A DNA stretch of 19,285 nucleotides from an uncultured Bacteroidales bacterium (lineage in GTDB: Bacteria > Bacteroidota > Bacteroidia > Bacteroidales > Marinilabiliaceae), in the NCBI GenBank assembly GCA_937892255.1, contig CALAUL010000061.1, positions 1 to 19,285 on the forward strand. The letters are read 5' to 3'. Each line of letters begins with the position of its first letter. Within the stretch, counting starts at the first letter, position 1. The notes below the pieces were generated by a model that was not told where the DNA came from, did not search any database, and worked only from the letters and a program-made list of their open reading frames with translations. The position numbers and the translations under genes were made by a program. Positions 6,988 through 15,511 of the stretch are shown in pieces.

Positions 6988-9900
6988 TTACTTCTTATTT
7001 TCTTCTACCCACTTACGAGCATTTACAAATGCCTCAACCCATGGTGTTATAGCATCACTGCGACGGTCTGCAGGGTAATATGCACATTGCCATGGGAATA
7101 TAGCACGCTCAGGGTGTGGCATCATAGCCACATGGCGTCCGTCCTTAGAGCATACGCCCGCAATGTTATACTGACTACCGTTAGGGTTTGCAGGATATCC
7201 TTCATATGCATACTTACAAACGACGTTGTATTCACTCTCTGCATATGGGAAACTAAACTTACCCTCACCGTGTGCTACCCATGTACCCAAGCTACAACCT
7301 GCCAATGACTTGAAGAGTACCGAATTGTTCTCTGGTATCTCAAGAGCCACGAAGTTTGATTCGAACTTATGGCTATCGTTGTGTAACATCTTATACTTCT
7401 CTTTGTGCTCTGGGTAAATATAACCAAGTTCGGTAATAAGCTGACATCCATTGCAAATACCGATACTCAATGTATCAGGACGTGCGTAGAAGTTATCAAG
7501 AGCCTTCTTAGCCTTCTCGTTATAGAGAAATGCACCTGCCCATCCTTTAGCCGAGCCTAGAACGTCAGAATTAGAGAAACCACCACAATAGACTACCATA
7601 TTGACATCTTCAAGATTCTCTCTGCCCGACACAAGATCTGTCATATGTACATCCTTAACGTCGAAACCTGCAAGATAGAGCAAATATGCTGTCTCACGCT
7701 CACATTGATTACCTTTCTCGCGTATCACAGCCGCCTTTATACCACTCTTCTCTGTACGACGCATTGAAAGTCCGAACTGCTCAAGTGTTCCCTCGAAATG
7801 CTTCGGTAGACGTATATTAAGTGCTTGATTCTTATAATTAGCGTAACGCTCTGTAGCTTTCTTCTCTGTGCTCTGCTTGCAGTCAAGAAGGAACGAAGTC
7901 TTATACCACACATCACGCAAATGGTCAATATCAAAATTGAGAACCTCTCCGTCTACGCTTATGCTAAGAGTGCGTTCTGACTGTGGGCGTCCGAGGTATG
8001 AATAGAGCACCTTAGCTTCATCAAGGATACGTGTCACTTTGTTGACATCCTTCACCTGAATGATGACACCCGGATTCTCAGCAAATAGAGTCTTTATGGC
8101 ATCGCCATCACCCAATGCCGAGATGTCGGCTACTATACCGCCATTCTTGTTGGCGAACGTCATCTCAAGGAGTGTTGTTATCATACCACCAGCTGAGATG
8201 TCATGACCTGCAAGTATCAGTCCTTCATTTATAAGACTTTGTATAGTATTAAAACCATTTATGAAGTACTCAGCATCTGTCACTGTCGGAGCATCTGTTC
8301 CGAGAGCATTGCATACCTGCGCGAAGCTACTACCACCGAGGCAGAGCTCGTCATTTGAAAGGTCTATATAAAGGAGGCTTGTATTCTCGTCATTGACAAG
8401 GACTGGTTCAACAATCTTACGTATGTCACTCACCTCTCCCATAGCAGAGACGATAACCGTTCCTGGGCTATACACCTGATCGCCATTCTTATATTTCTGC
8501 GTCATAGACAATGAGTCCTTACCCGTCGGTATGTTGATACCAAGTTCGCAAACGAAGTCACTCATAGCCTGTACAGCGTCATACAAACGAGCATCTTCAC
8601 CAACCTGCTTACATGGCCACATCCAGTTAGCAGAAAGAGAAACACCCTTCAAGCCATGAGTAAGTGGAGCCCAAACGATGTTTGTAAGAGCCTCTGCTAC
8701 CGAAACGACAGAACCCGAAGCTGGGTCTATAAGACCTATTGCTGGTGCATGACCAATTGATGTTGCCATACCCTTCTTACCCTCATAGTCAAGAGCTACA
8801 GCACCGAGGTTGTTAAGAGGCAGCTGTATCTCACCTGCACACTGTTGCTTAGCTATCTTAGCTGTCACAGAACGATCAACCTTATTTGTAAGCCAATCTT
8901 TACAAGCAACACCTTCGAGCTGAAGCATATTCTCAAGATATGTATCTATCTGCTCCTTAGTATACTCTATATCCTTGTATTTTGTCTTGACTGTCTTATC
9001 CTTCATTATAGTCTTTGGCGGGTTGCCGAACATATCCGATAGTTGCCAGTTAATAGGCGTCTCGCCGTTCTTCTGCTCAAAACGGAAGTTCATGTCGCCT
9101 GTCGTCTCACCTACGACATACATCGGTGCACGCTCGCGATCTGCTATCTTCTTGAGGAGGTCGATATCCTTCTCCTTCATCACAAGACCCATACGTTCCT
9201 GGCTCTCGTTGCCTACTATCTCACGAGCCGAGAGAGTAGGGTCTCCCACAGGAAGCTTATCCATATAGATAGTACCACCTGTCTCTTCTACAAGCTCAGA
9301 TAGACAGTTAAGGTGTCCGCCTGCTCCATGGTCATGGATAGAAACGATAGGGTTATTATCACTCTCTACCATTGCACGTATAGCATTCATCACACGCTTC
9401 TGCATCTCAGGATTTGAACGCTGAACAGCATTAAGTTCTATAGAGTTGCCATATTCGCCCGTAGCTACTGACGATACAGCTCCACCACCCATACCAATAC
9501 GGTAGTTATCACCTCCAAGCACAACAACCTTGTCGCCCGTCTCAGGCTTCTGCTTCAAGGCATCAGCTTTCTTGCCAAAACCAACACCTCCAGCAAGCAT
9601 TATCACCTTATCAAAAGCAAACTTCTTATTGTTCTCCTCATGCTCGAATGTCAATACCGAACCGCAGATAAGAGGTTGTCCGAACTTATTTCCGAAGTCC
9701 GAAGCTCCATTTGATGCCTTAATAAGTATCTGTGAAGGAGTCTGATAAAGCCACTCACGTACACTCATACCCTTCTCCCACGGACGGTCTTCCGCCAAAC
9801 GTGAATACGATGTCATGTAAACTGCCGTTCCTGCCATAGGAAGAGAACCCGTACCACCTGCCAAACGGTCGCGTATCTCACCACCCGAACCCGTCGCAGC

Positions 9901-10680
9901 ACCATTGAATGGCTCTACCGTTGTAGGGAAGTTGTGTGTCTCTGCCTTCAACGAAAGCACAGTATCTATATCTTTAGCCTCGTAGTCGCTTGGTTCATCA
10001 CCACGCTCTGGGGCAAACTGCATAGCAACAGGACCCTCTATAAAGGCTACGTTATCCTTATATGCCGAAACCAAATAGTTTGGATTTGTCTCTGATGTAC
10101 GTTTGATAAGTTTGAAGAGTGAAAGTTCTTTCTCCTCGCCATCTATAATAAAGACTCCTCCGAATATCTTATGACGGCAGTGTTCAGAGTTAACCTGCGA
10201 AAAACCAAACACCTCCGAGTCAGTAAGACTTCGGCCAAGGCGTGCCGACAAACCCTCGAGATACTCTATCTCTATCTCACTAAGGGCAAGACCCTCTTTC
10301 TCATTGTATTCGCGAATATTCTCGATATGGACAATAGCATCTGGCTGCTTGTCTATAGTAAATATCATCTGATCGAGTCCCTTGTAAAGTACCTGCAACA
10401 TCGGATCAAACTGAGCATTCTCATCCTTTACCTCAAAATATTCCTCAATACGAAGAATACCGTCGAGACCCATGTTTTGAGTAATTTCAACTGCATTAGT
10501 ACTCCATGGAGTAATCATCTCCCTACGAGGACCAACAAAAAAACCGTCTATTTTTTCACTTTCGATTCGAGAGGCTCCACTGAAAAGCCATTCCAACTTT
10601 TTAATATCCTCGGCTGTCATCTGCTTCGTCGCTTGTACAGCAAGAATCTGAGCCGATTCACCCTTGAAAAACAATACCAT
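6988..10680 (-). CDS. purL: Phosphoribosylformylglycinamidine synthase, large single-chain type
   Basis: From the ATG at 10680-10678 this is a 1230-residue enzyme of the fourth step of de novo purine synthesis (FGAR + glutamine + ATP to FGAM). The N-terminal domain is followed by the linker with VNSEHCRHKIFGG. Two AIRS-like halves follow, with LKAETHNFPTTVEPFNGAAT and SIHDHGAGGHLNCLSELVEE. The C-terminal class I glutaminase has the triad Cys1079 (GICNGCQ), His1189 and Glu1191 (PHPER). The length fits the fused form of Proteobacteria and Bacteroidota rather than the PurLQS split form. The frame extends to a TTG at 10719, but that codon lies inside the promoter -7 box, so MVLFFKGESAQ at 10680 is the real start. 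The gene is transcribed alone and ends at its own terminator. It is cytoplasmic. Confidence 0.97.
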   Translation of the reverse strand: MVLFFKGESAQILAVQATKQMTAEDIKKLEWLFSGASRIESEKIDGFFVGPRREMITPWSTNAVEITQNMGLDGILRIEEYFEVKDENAQFDPMLQVLYKGLDQMIFTIDKQPDAIVHIENIREYNEKEGLALSEIEIEYLEGLSARLGRSLTDSEVFGFSQVNSEHCRHKIFGGVFIIDGEEKELSLFKLIKRTSETNPNYLVSAYKDNVAFIEGPVAMQFAPERGDEPSDYEAKDIDTVLSLKAETHNFPTTVEPFNGAATGSGGEIRDRLAGGTGSLPMAGTAVYMTSYSRLAEDRPWEKGMSVREWLYQTPSQILIKASNGASDFGNKFGQPLICGSVLTFEHEENNKKFAFDKVIMLAGGVGFGKKADALKQKPETGDKVVVLGGDNYRIGMGGGAVSSVATGEYGNSIELNAVQRSNPEMQKRVMNAIRAMVESDNNPIVSIHDHGAGGHLNCLSELVEETGGTIYMDKLPVGDPTLSAREIVGNESQERMGLVMKEKDIDLLKKIADRERAPMYVVGETTGDMNFRFEQKNGETPINWQLSDMFGNPPKTIMKDKTVKTKYKDIEYTKEQIDTYLENMLQLEGVACKDWLTNKVDRSVTAKIAKQQCAGEIQLPLNNLGAVALDYEGKKGMATSIGHAPAIGLIDPASGSVVSVAEALTNIVWAPLTHGLKGVSLSANWMWPCKQVGEDARLYDAVQAMSDFVCELGINIPTGKDSLSMTQKYKNGDQVYSPGTVIVSAMGEVSDIRKIVEPVLVNDENTSLLYIDLSNDELCLGGSSFAQVCNALGTDAPTVTDAEYFINGFNTIQSLINEGLILAGHDISAGGMITTLLEMTFANKNGGIVADISALGDGDAIKTLFAENPGVIIQVKDVNKVTRILDEAKVLYSYLGRPQSERTLSISVDGEVLNFDIDHLRDVWYKTSFLLDCKQSTEKKATERYANYKNQALNIRLPKHFEGTLEQFGLSMRRTEKSGIKAAVIREKGNQCERETAYLLYLAGFDVKDVHMTDLVSGRENLEDVNMVVYCGGFSNSDVLGSAKGWAGAFLYNEKAKKALDNFYARPDTLSIGICNGCQLITELGYIYPEHKEKYKMLHNDSHKFESNFVALEIPENNSVLFKSLAGCSLGTWVAHGEGKFSFPYAESEYNVVCKYAYEGYPANPNGSQYNIAGVCSKDGRHVAMMPHPERAIFPWQCAYYPADRRSDAITPWVEAFVNARKWVEENKK

Positions 10681-10716
10681 CACTGTCTGGTTTTGATAAG
10701 TTATTAATAATGTGCG

Positions 10717-10724
10717 CAAAGATA
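10717..10724 (-). promoter_or_regulatory. Promoter -7 box of purL
   Basis: TATCTTTG on the minus strand (10724-10717) is a perfect TAnnTTTG match about 37 bases upstream of ATG10680. No clear TTG is found at the -33 distance, so only the -7 box is annotated. It shows that the upstream TTG at 10719 cannot be the translation start. No PurR-like operator or purine riboswitch fold was recognised. Confidence 0.6.
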
Positions 10725-11052
10725 ATCATTTTTTATTGATAGTATCTGATAGAAAATATAAAATATGTTACACTCTCCTCTCTCTACCCTATTCGCCTCG
10801 TCGACAACTCTTATCCCCTTCTCGCTGTCGACTGTCTGACAAATTATCTCTTCAAAAGACACACCCCAACCATCACATCTGATTTTCAAACCATTGCCAA
10901 CAAAAACACCCTCTAACACCTCTCCCCAAAACACACCATCTCTCAACCTCCCGACCCCGTCCCTCTCGCAACATCATCTCCAATGCCTCGCCTATTTATC
11001 GCACCTCTGTAAAAAAGAACTCCCTTCATGGTGCAACCAATTAAAAAGTTTA
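10725..11052 (+). other. Pyrimidine-rich spacer between divergent purL and rluB-like genes
   Basis: No gene is supported in this stretch. It lies between two outward-facing -7 boxes. The + strand is extremely C-rich and G-poor: positions 10861-10980 contain 55 C and 5 G by hand count. A small minus frame at 10704-10946 overlaps the purL promoter and shows no recognisable domain. No terminator, repeat or RNA gene was identified. Confidence 0.6.
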
Positions 11053-11060
11053 TATTTTTG
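11053..11060 (+). promoter_or_regulatory. Promoter -7 box of the rluB-like gene
   Basis: TATTTTTG at 11053-11060 matches TAnnTTTG perfectly, about 32 bases before ATG11092. The -33 region lacks an obvious TTG. A short A/C-rich leader follows. Confidence 0.6.
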
Positions 11061-11091
11061 CACACTATAACACTAATACATTTTACACAGA

Positions 11092-12537
11092 ATGGAAAAT
11101 AACTTTTACGGTGGTAACAACCACAACGATGGTGTCGAGAGACACTCTGAACGCCGAGAAGGCGACAGACCTAAACGCCCAAGAATAACAACAGAACGTA
11201 AACACTATTCCGGCGATAACGACAACAACAAAACTTACAACTACAACAGCTACAACAGCGGTGAACGTCGCAACTACAACCGCAACTACAACAACAACGG
11301 TGAACGTCGTCCTTACAACAGAGACTACAACAGCTACAACAACGATGGTGGCGAACGTAGATCTTACAACCGCTACAACAACAACGAAGGCGGCGAACGC
11401 AGACCTTACAACCACAACTACAACAACGAGGGTGGCGAACGCAGACCCTACAACCACAACAACTACAACGAAGGCGGCGAACGTAGACCTTACAACCGCA
11501 ACCACAACAACGAGGGCGGTGAACGCAAACCTTATAATCGCAACTACAACAACAACTATAACAACGAAGGTGGCGAACGTCGTCCATACGCAGGCAGAAA
11601 CAACAATGCCAATGGCAGAAACAACAACCGTTTCAACAACCGCCCTTCTAATGGCCAAAACCGCTTCAAAAAACCAGCTTTTGCAAAAAACAACAACCGC
11701 ATTGTCGCAAAACCACAAAAGAAGAGCGGCTACGAAAAGTCAGCCATAACTGACAGTCTATTCGACGAAAACTTGATTGTCGCAACTCCCGAGATAACTA
11801 ACGCTAAAGAGGCTCCTATAACACAACTACGCCTCAACCGCTTCATTGCCATGTCGGGCGTATGCAGCCGCAGAGACGCCGACAAACTCATTGCCGACGG
11901 TCTCATCAAAGTCAACGGTCAGGTAGTTACCGAAATGGGCGTCACCGTAAATATCAACGACAAGATAGAGTACAACGGCACTATCCTCACTGCTGAGAAA
12001 AAGAAATATGTACTCCTGAACAAACCCAAAGACACCGTCACCACTACCGACGACCCCGAAGAACGTCGCACTGTGATGGACTTGGTAGCCGATGCCTGCG
12101 ACGAACGCATTTACCCCGTAGGTCGCCTCGACCGCAATACTACAGGTGTACTGCTCCTTACCAACGATGGCGAATTGGCAGAACAACTCACACACCCGCG
12201 TTATGGCGTCAGAAAGATTTACCACGTGTACCTCAACATGAATGTCACTCAAGTTGACATGGAACGCATGCTGAAAGGTCTTCACCTCGAAGACGGCAAC
12301 ATCGCTGTCGACGACGTGAGATATGTCGACTCCAACGACCATAAGCAGGTAGGCGTACAGATACACTCCGGCAAAAACCGCATCGTGCGACGCATATTCG
12401 AACACTTGGGCTACGAAGTGGAAAAACTTGACCGCGTATACTTCGCCGGTCTCACAAAACTTAATGTCCCGCGCGGCTCTTGGCGTTTCCTCACCGACAC
12501 CGAAGTTAACAAACTTAAAGCCGGATTCTTCAAATAA
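11092..12537 (+). CDS. rluB: RluB-like 23S rRNA pseudouridine synthase with repetitive N-terminal tail
   Basis: This is a 481-residue protein. Residues 1 to ~235 are an Asn/Arg/Gly/Tyr-rich tail dominated by 14-residue repeats of the type NNEGGERRPYNHNY, followed by a basic Asn/Lys/Pro-rich linker. Residues ~246-292 are an S4 RNA-binding domain (LRLNRFIAMSGVCSRRDADK). The catalytic domain of the RluB/RluE/RluF/RsuA family follows, with GRLDRNTTGVLLLTNDGEL, in which Asp347 is the catalytic nucleophile. RYGVRKIYHVYL and GKNRIVRRIFEHLGYEVEKL are further conserved segments. It should isomerise a uridine in 23S rRNA during ribosome assembly. RluB is the best-fitting member, but specificity within the family cannot be fixed by eye. 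The tail is much longer than in E. coli RluB and is likely disordered, and may add RNA affinity (inference). The stop codon overlaps the next start by one base. Confidence 0.88.
   Translation: MENNFYGGNNHNDGVERHSERREGDRPKRPRITTERKHYSGDNDNNKTYNYNSYNSGERRNYNRNYNNNGERRPYNRDYNSYNNDGGERRSYNRYNNNEGGERRPYNHNYNNEGGERRPYNHNNYNEGGERRPYNRNHNNEGGERKPYNRNYNNNYNNEGGERRPYAGRNNNANGRNNNRFNNRPSNGQNRFKKPAFAKNNNRIVAKPQKKSGYEKSAITDSLFDENLIVATPEITNAKEAPITQLRLNRFIAMSGVCSRRDADKLIADGLIKVNGQVVTEMGVTVNINDKIEYNGTILTAEKKKYVLLNKPKDTVTTTDDPEERRTVMDLVADACDERIYPVGRLDRNTTGVLLLTNDGELAEQLTHPRYGVRKIYHVYLNMNVTQVDMERMLKGLHLEDGNIAVDDVRYVDSNDHKQVGVQIHSGKNRIVRRIFEHLGYEVEKLDRVYFAGLTKLNVPRGSWRFLTDTEVNKLKAGFFK
11290..11601 (+). repeat. 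In-frame 42-bp tandem repeats coding the rluB-like N-terminal tail
   Basis: The GGCGAACG core recurs at 11350, 11392, 11434, 11476 and 11518 at exact 42-base steps (14 codons), then at 11572 after a 54-base unit that carries four extra codons (Asn-Asn-Asn-Tyr). More divergent copies lie before 11338. Each unit encodes a variant of NNEGGERRPYNHNY. The period is a multiple of three, so copy-number change by slippage would keep the frame. The tail length may therefore vary between strains. Confidence 0.85.
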
Positions 12538-13352
12538 TGGGTAACTGTAAGTTAGTAGCTTTAGACCTCGACGGCACCCTCACCAACTCGGAGAAGAAAC
12601 TCCCCGAGGAGAACAGACGCATACTCCTAAAACTGCAACAGAGAGGTGTCAAAGTAGCTTTGGCTTCGGGACGTCCTACTTACGGCATACTACACCTTGC
12701 CGACGAACTCAAACTCAAAGACTACAACGGCTATATATTGGCTTACAACGGTGGCTATATCATCGACTGCGCCACAGGTCAGTTGCTCTTCTCGCAAGCC
12801 TTCCCTCGCAACATGCTTAAGGAGGTCGAAGAACTGGCTCTCTCCCTCGGCGTCGAACCTCTCACCTACGACGACCCCGCAGATACACTGCTGGCGAAAA
12901 ATGCTGATGACAAATGGATACAACACGAAGCGTGGCTCAACAACAACATGAACCTTCGCATCGTCGAAAGCCTCGACGCCACAGCTCCCACCGTCATTCC
13001 TAAATGCCTTATGGTGGGCGACCCAGACATCATGGCTGATGTTGAGCCTCAAGTGAAAGCTCACTTCCCCTCCCTCGATGTCTATAGGTCTTCTCCCTTC
13101 TTCCTGGAGATAGTCCCAAAAGGCATCGACAAAGCTGCTGCCCTCGACTCCTTGGGCAAACGCATAGGCATCAGACAAGAGGAGATAGCCGCCTTCGGTG
13201 ACGGATACAACGATATTAGCATGGTCAAATATGCCGGCTGGGGAATAGCTATGTCCAACGGCTGTGACGAGATAAAAGCCATAGCCGACTTCGTCTCTAT
13301 CTCCAACGACGAATGTGGCGTAGCTCATGCCATAAAAGAATTAAACCTCTAA
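12537..13352 (+). CDS. HAD-superfamily (Cof/YidA-type, class IIB) phosphatase
   Basis: This is a 271-residue cytoplasmic protein with all four HAD motifs: DLDGTL with nucleophile Asp10 and acid/base Asp12, ASGR with Ser44, Lys195 (VPKGIDK), and FGDGYNDISM with Asp222 and Asp226. The long segment between motifs II and III is the C2B cap of the Cof/YidA group, which hydrolyses sugar phosphates or similar small phosphomonoesters. The specific substrate cannot be inferred. The ATG overlaps the preceding TAA by one base (TAATG), so translation is probably coupled to the pseudouridine synthase and the two share a transcript ending at 13373-13403. Any functional link between them is unknown. Confidence 0.9.
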   Translation: MGNCKLVALDLDGTLTNSEKKLPEENRRILLKLQQRGVKVALASGRPTYGILHLADELKLKDYNGYILAYNGGYIIDCATGQLLFSQAFPRNMLKEVEELALSLGVEPLTYDDPADTLLAKNADDKWIQHEAWLNNNMNLRIVESLDATAPTVIPKCLMVGDPDIMADVEPQVKAHFPSLDVYRSSPFFLEIVPKGIDKAAALDSLGKRIGIRQEEIAAFGDGYNDISMVKYAGWGIAMSNGCDEIKAIADFVSISNDECGVAHAIKELNL

Positions 13353-13372
13353 TGGTATCCTATATCTGATAT

Positions 13373-13403
13373 GAGACGTACAACTTTGTACGTCTCTTTT
13401 TTT
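13373..13403 (+). terminator. Intrinsic terminator after the HAD phosphatase
   Basis: A 10-bp perfect stem, GAGACGTACA with TGTACGTCTC around an ACTT loop, is followed by seven T residues (13397-13403). The end of the T-tract overlaps the first base of the next promoter -7 box. Confidence 0.93.
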
Positions 13404-13410
13404 ATATTTG
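13403..13410 (+). promoter_or_regulatory. Promoter -7 box of the TonB-C-like secreted protein gene
   Basis: TATATTTG is a perfect TAnnTTTG match starting at the last T of the preceding terminator, about 25 bases before ATG13436. The -33 position falls inside the terminator hairpin and has no TTG, so the promoter may be weak or may depend on something else. Confidence 0.5.
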
Positions 13411-13435
13411 TACCTCACTCATTACATTTGCCTAC

Positions 13436-14077
13436 ATGATGAAGAAGATAATTTACATACTACTCCTGCTCCTGCCGTTCGCCACTGCCGAAGGTCAGAA
13501 AAAACCTCGCACCAAACTCAAAAACGTCAAGTCTTCCCTATATACCGAGTCTTACTACGTCTTGGCTTCCGACACCTCCATAAAACACGGAAAATACAAA
13601 CTCACATACAAAGGAAAAACCATCGAAGAGGGAGAATATAAAAAAGGAGAACGAATAGGCGACTGGGCATTCTACAACCTCCAAAACAAAGTCGAGTTCT
13701 ACTACGACTACAACACCCGTCTACCTTTCCGCATAGCCCAAAAAGAGGGAACAGCCTACTCGGCTCGCAACTTCCCCGCTCTCTACTTAGGTAGCCCCAT
13801 GGTGCCATACCACTTCATAGCCATGAACTCATACTACCCTATGTCCGAACGTGACAACAAAGAAGACTGCACCGTAGTCCTCGCCCTCAAAATATCAGCT
13901 CAAGGTCGCATGACCGGCTATTACATCAAACAAGAGTCAAAACAAGAGTTCAACGACATCGTCCTCAAAGCTGCCGCCAAAATACCTAAGTCGTGGCGTT
14001 TTGTCCCCGCAAGAGAAAACGGACGTAACGTGGCCTCCGACTACCTCATAACGGTCGTCTTTGAAGCTGTCGACTGA
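13436..14077 (+). CDS. Secreted protein with MORN-like segment and TonB-C-like domain
   Basis: This 213-residue protein has a clear signal peptide (MMKKIIYILLLLLPFATAEG, cleavage probably near residues 18-21), so it should be periplasmic. Residues ~55-90 (KLTYKGKTIEEGEYKKGER, then IGDWAFYN) resemble the MORN/YwqK-like beta repeats common in Bacteroidota. The last ~70 residues (VVLALKISAQGRMTGYYIKQ, then VLKAAAKIPKSWRFVPAREN) look like the C-terminal domain of TonB-family proteins. Unlike a true TonB it has no Pro-rich linker and no retained membrane anchor. A role in energising transport is therefore unlikely; a periplasmic binding or scaffolding role is possible. It has a tandem start (ATGATG); the first ATG is used here. 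It is monocistronic between a terminator and the next promoter. Function is unknown. Confidence 0.75.
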   Translation: MMKKIIYILLLLLPFATAEGQKKPRTKLKNVKSSLYTESYYVLASDTSIKHGKYKLTYKGKTIEEGEYKKGERIGDWAFYNLQNKVEFYYDYNTRLPFRIAQKEGTAYSARNFPALYLGSPMVPYHFIAMNSYYPMSERDNKEDCTVVLALKISAQGRMTGYYIKQESKQEFNDIVLKAAAKIPKSWRFVPARENGRNVASDYLITVVFEAVD

Positions 14078-14163
14078 AAAACATAAGCGTCTTATTTCCC
14101 TACACCCTTAAACTATATTTACATTATTTATCGTATTGGTTAAATAGTATTAAGAAAATATTG

Positions 14164-14171
14164 TATCTTTG
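14164..14171 (+). promoter_or_regulatory. Promoter -7 box of the DJ-1 family gene
   Basis: TATCTTTG is a perfect TAnnTTTG match, 25 bases before ATG14197. A TTG occurs at 14136-14138, but its 25-base spacing is longer than usual; the -33 box is therefore uncertain. The region just upstream is strongly AT-rich. Confidence 0.6.
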
Positions 14172-14196
14172 CCACGGATAATAAGGATAAGACACA

Positions 14197-14742
14197 ATGA
14201 AAGCTATCGTTTTACTTGCCAACGGCTTTGAAGAGAGCGAAGCACTCTCGCCCGTAGATGTCATGCGCAGAGCCGACATAGACGTCGAATTGCTATCTAT
14301 CACCAAAGATGAGTTAGTAGTCAGTTCGCACGGCGTAAGAGTATTGGCAGACAACACACTCTCCAACTTCCGAGGCGACTACGACCTCGTGATGCTTCCG
14401 GGCGGAATGCCGGGCAGCCGCAACCTCGACGCCTCAAAGGACGTCAGAGACATCGTCAATGAGGCATACACCAACGGCAAGTGGATAGCAGCTATATGCG
14501 CAGCTCCTATGGTCTTCGGACACATGGGATTCGTCAATGGCCGACGCGCCACAGTATACCCCGGCTTCGAAAGTGAAATGACAGGTGCCACACTTACAGG
14601 CAATCAAGTAGAAACAGACGGCAACGTCATAACAGGCATTGGCGCAGGTGCCTCTTTCGCCTTCGGCCTCGAATTAGTAAAAGCCCTAAAAGGAAAAGAA
14701 GTGGCAGACACCATCAAGAGTCAAATCAAATTACTCCCTTAG
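14197..14742 (+). CDS. DJ-1/PfpI family protein (YajL/ThiJ-like)
   Basis: This 181-residue single-domain protein has the length and core of DJ-1/YajL. Landmarks are GFEESEAL with the conserved Glu15, DLVMLPGGMPGSRNL, and AAICAAPMVFGHMGF with Cys101 at the nucleophile elbow, then GRRATVYPGFE and GIGAGASFAFGLELV. Family members are cysteine-dependent stress proteins, variously described as redox-sensing chaperones, glyoxalases or protein/nucleotide deglycases. The exact activity here cannot be settled from sequence. The Glu-Cys pair is intact, so it is probably active. It is cytoplasmic. It is co-transcribed with the lipoprotein gene 3 bases downstream. Confidence 0.93.
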   Translation: MKAIVLLANGFEESEALSPVDVMRRADIDVELLSITKDELVVSSHGVRVLADNTLSNFRGDYDLVMLPGGMPGSRNLDASKDVRDIVNEAYTNGKWIAAICAAPMVFGHMGFVNGRRATVYPGFESEMTGATLTGNQVETDGNVITGIGAGASFAFGLELVKALKGKEVADTIKSQIKLLP

Positions 14743-14745
14743 AAA

Positions 14746-15429
14746 ATGAAAGCCTGGATATTATCACTATTAGCCTCGCTAATCGCATGCAGCTGTAGCC
14801 TCTTTTACAAAAAAGCCGATAAAGAGACTTCAGACATTGCAGGGATAATACCCTATACTGACAACGACAAAGGCTCCTACGCCATGGAGGCTCGCTACTC
14901 CAACTGGCCAAACCCCGACTCCTTGATAATATACATCGACGGCGAACGCCATAAAATGACCAGCTCCGGAAACATCTACTCGCCAACGGGTAAACTCACC
15001 TACCGCCTCAACAATAGCTATCCCATAACACAACTCTATTTCGCACAACGCAACAGAGACATTTTCTTCTTCTACACCGACATGGCAACAGACGGCGTTG
15101 GCTCGTTCGTCAAACGCATGTCGTTAGACTCCGGTGAGATACTTTGGGAAGTCGAACTCGACGGATACTCCTTCTCTAAACCTCTCATCAAAGAACAGTT
15201 CGCTTACATCGGAACCATAGGCTTCATAGGCAAACTGAAACTCAAAAGCGGAACTTTCGACTGGAAATACTCATGGATAGACCGCAAAGAACTACCCAAC
15301 CAATTCAGAATAGCAGAGTTTATCGACTCCCGAAGAGTGCTCTTCGTCGCTCCTCACCCCTTCACCGCAAACAGCGACACCGTCATCATCAATGACATAA
15401 CAGGCGAACTCATAAAGTCAAACTTCTGA
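14746..15429 (+). CDS. Small lipoprotein with PQQ-propeller-like repeats, function unknown
   Basis: This 227-residue protein begins MKAWILSLLASLIACSC, a lipoprotein signal peptide with lipobox LIAC and Cys15 as the likely lipidated residue. The mature part is hydrophilic and beta-rich. Segments such as SLDSGEILWEVELDGYSFSK followed by FIGKLKLKSGTFDWKYSW resemble PQQ/WD-like blade repeats (the form is ...G-x-x-x-W...), but only two or so blades are visible, too few for a closed propeller. No function is recognised. It starts 3 bases after the DJ-1 family stop, so the two are surely co-transcribed; whether they work together is unknown. Only one frame here carries a signal peptide and this pattern. 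Confidence 0.75.
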   Translation: MKAWILSLLASLIACSCSLFYKKADKETSDIAGIIPYTDNDKGSYAMEARYSNWPNPDSLIIYIDGERHKMTSSGNIYSPTGKLTYRLNNSYPITQLYFAQRNRDIFFFYTDMATDGVGSFVKRMSLDSGEILWEVELDGYSFSKPLIKEQFAYIGTIGFIGKLKLKSGTFDWKYSWIDRKELPNQFRIAEFIDSRRVLFVAPHPFTANSDTVIINDITGELIKSNF

Positions 15430-15511
15430 CACACTCCACCTCTCTTCCCTTACTACATCTCACTCCTCATCAGTGACGACTCTCGTCAACTTCCGACGAC
15501 AACCAAAAATT

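Noticed and set aside
10171..10707. + frame of 178 codons opposite purL
   Set aside because: It is fully antisense to the conserved N-terminal part of purL, with no domain or promoter; a shadow frame.
10681..10719. Upstream TTG start for purL adding 13 residues
   Set aside because: The TTG lies within the promoter -7 box TATCTTTG, so it would not be on the mRNA; MVLFFKGESAQ at 10680 matches the family start.
11083..11718. Minus-strand frame of 211 codons, Val/Ala-rich
   Set aside because: It is the shadow of the Asn-codon-rich repeats of the rluB-like gene on the + strand, with no start context or domain.
12690..13328. Minus-strand frame of 212 codons
   Set aside because: It is the antisense shadow of the HAD phosphatase, which has all catalytic motifs on the + strand.
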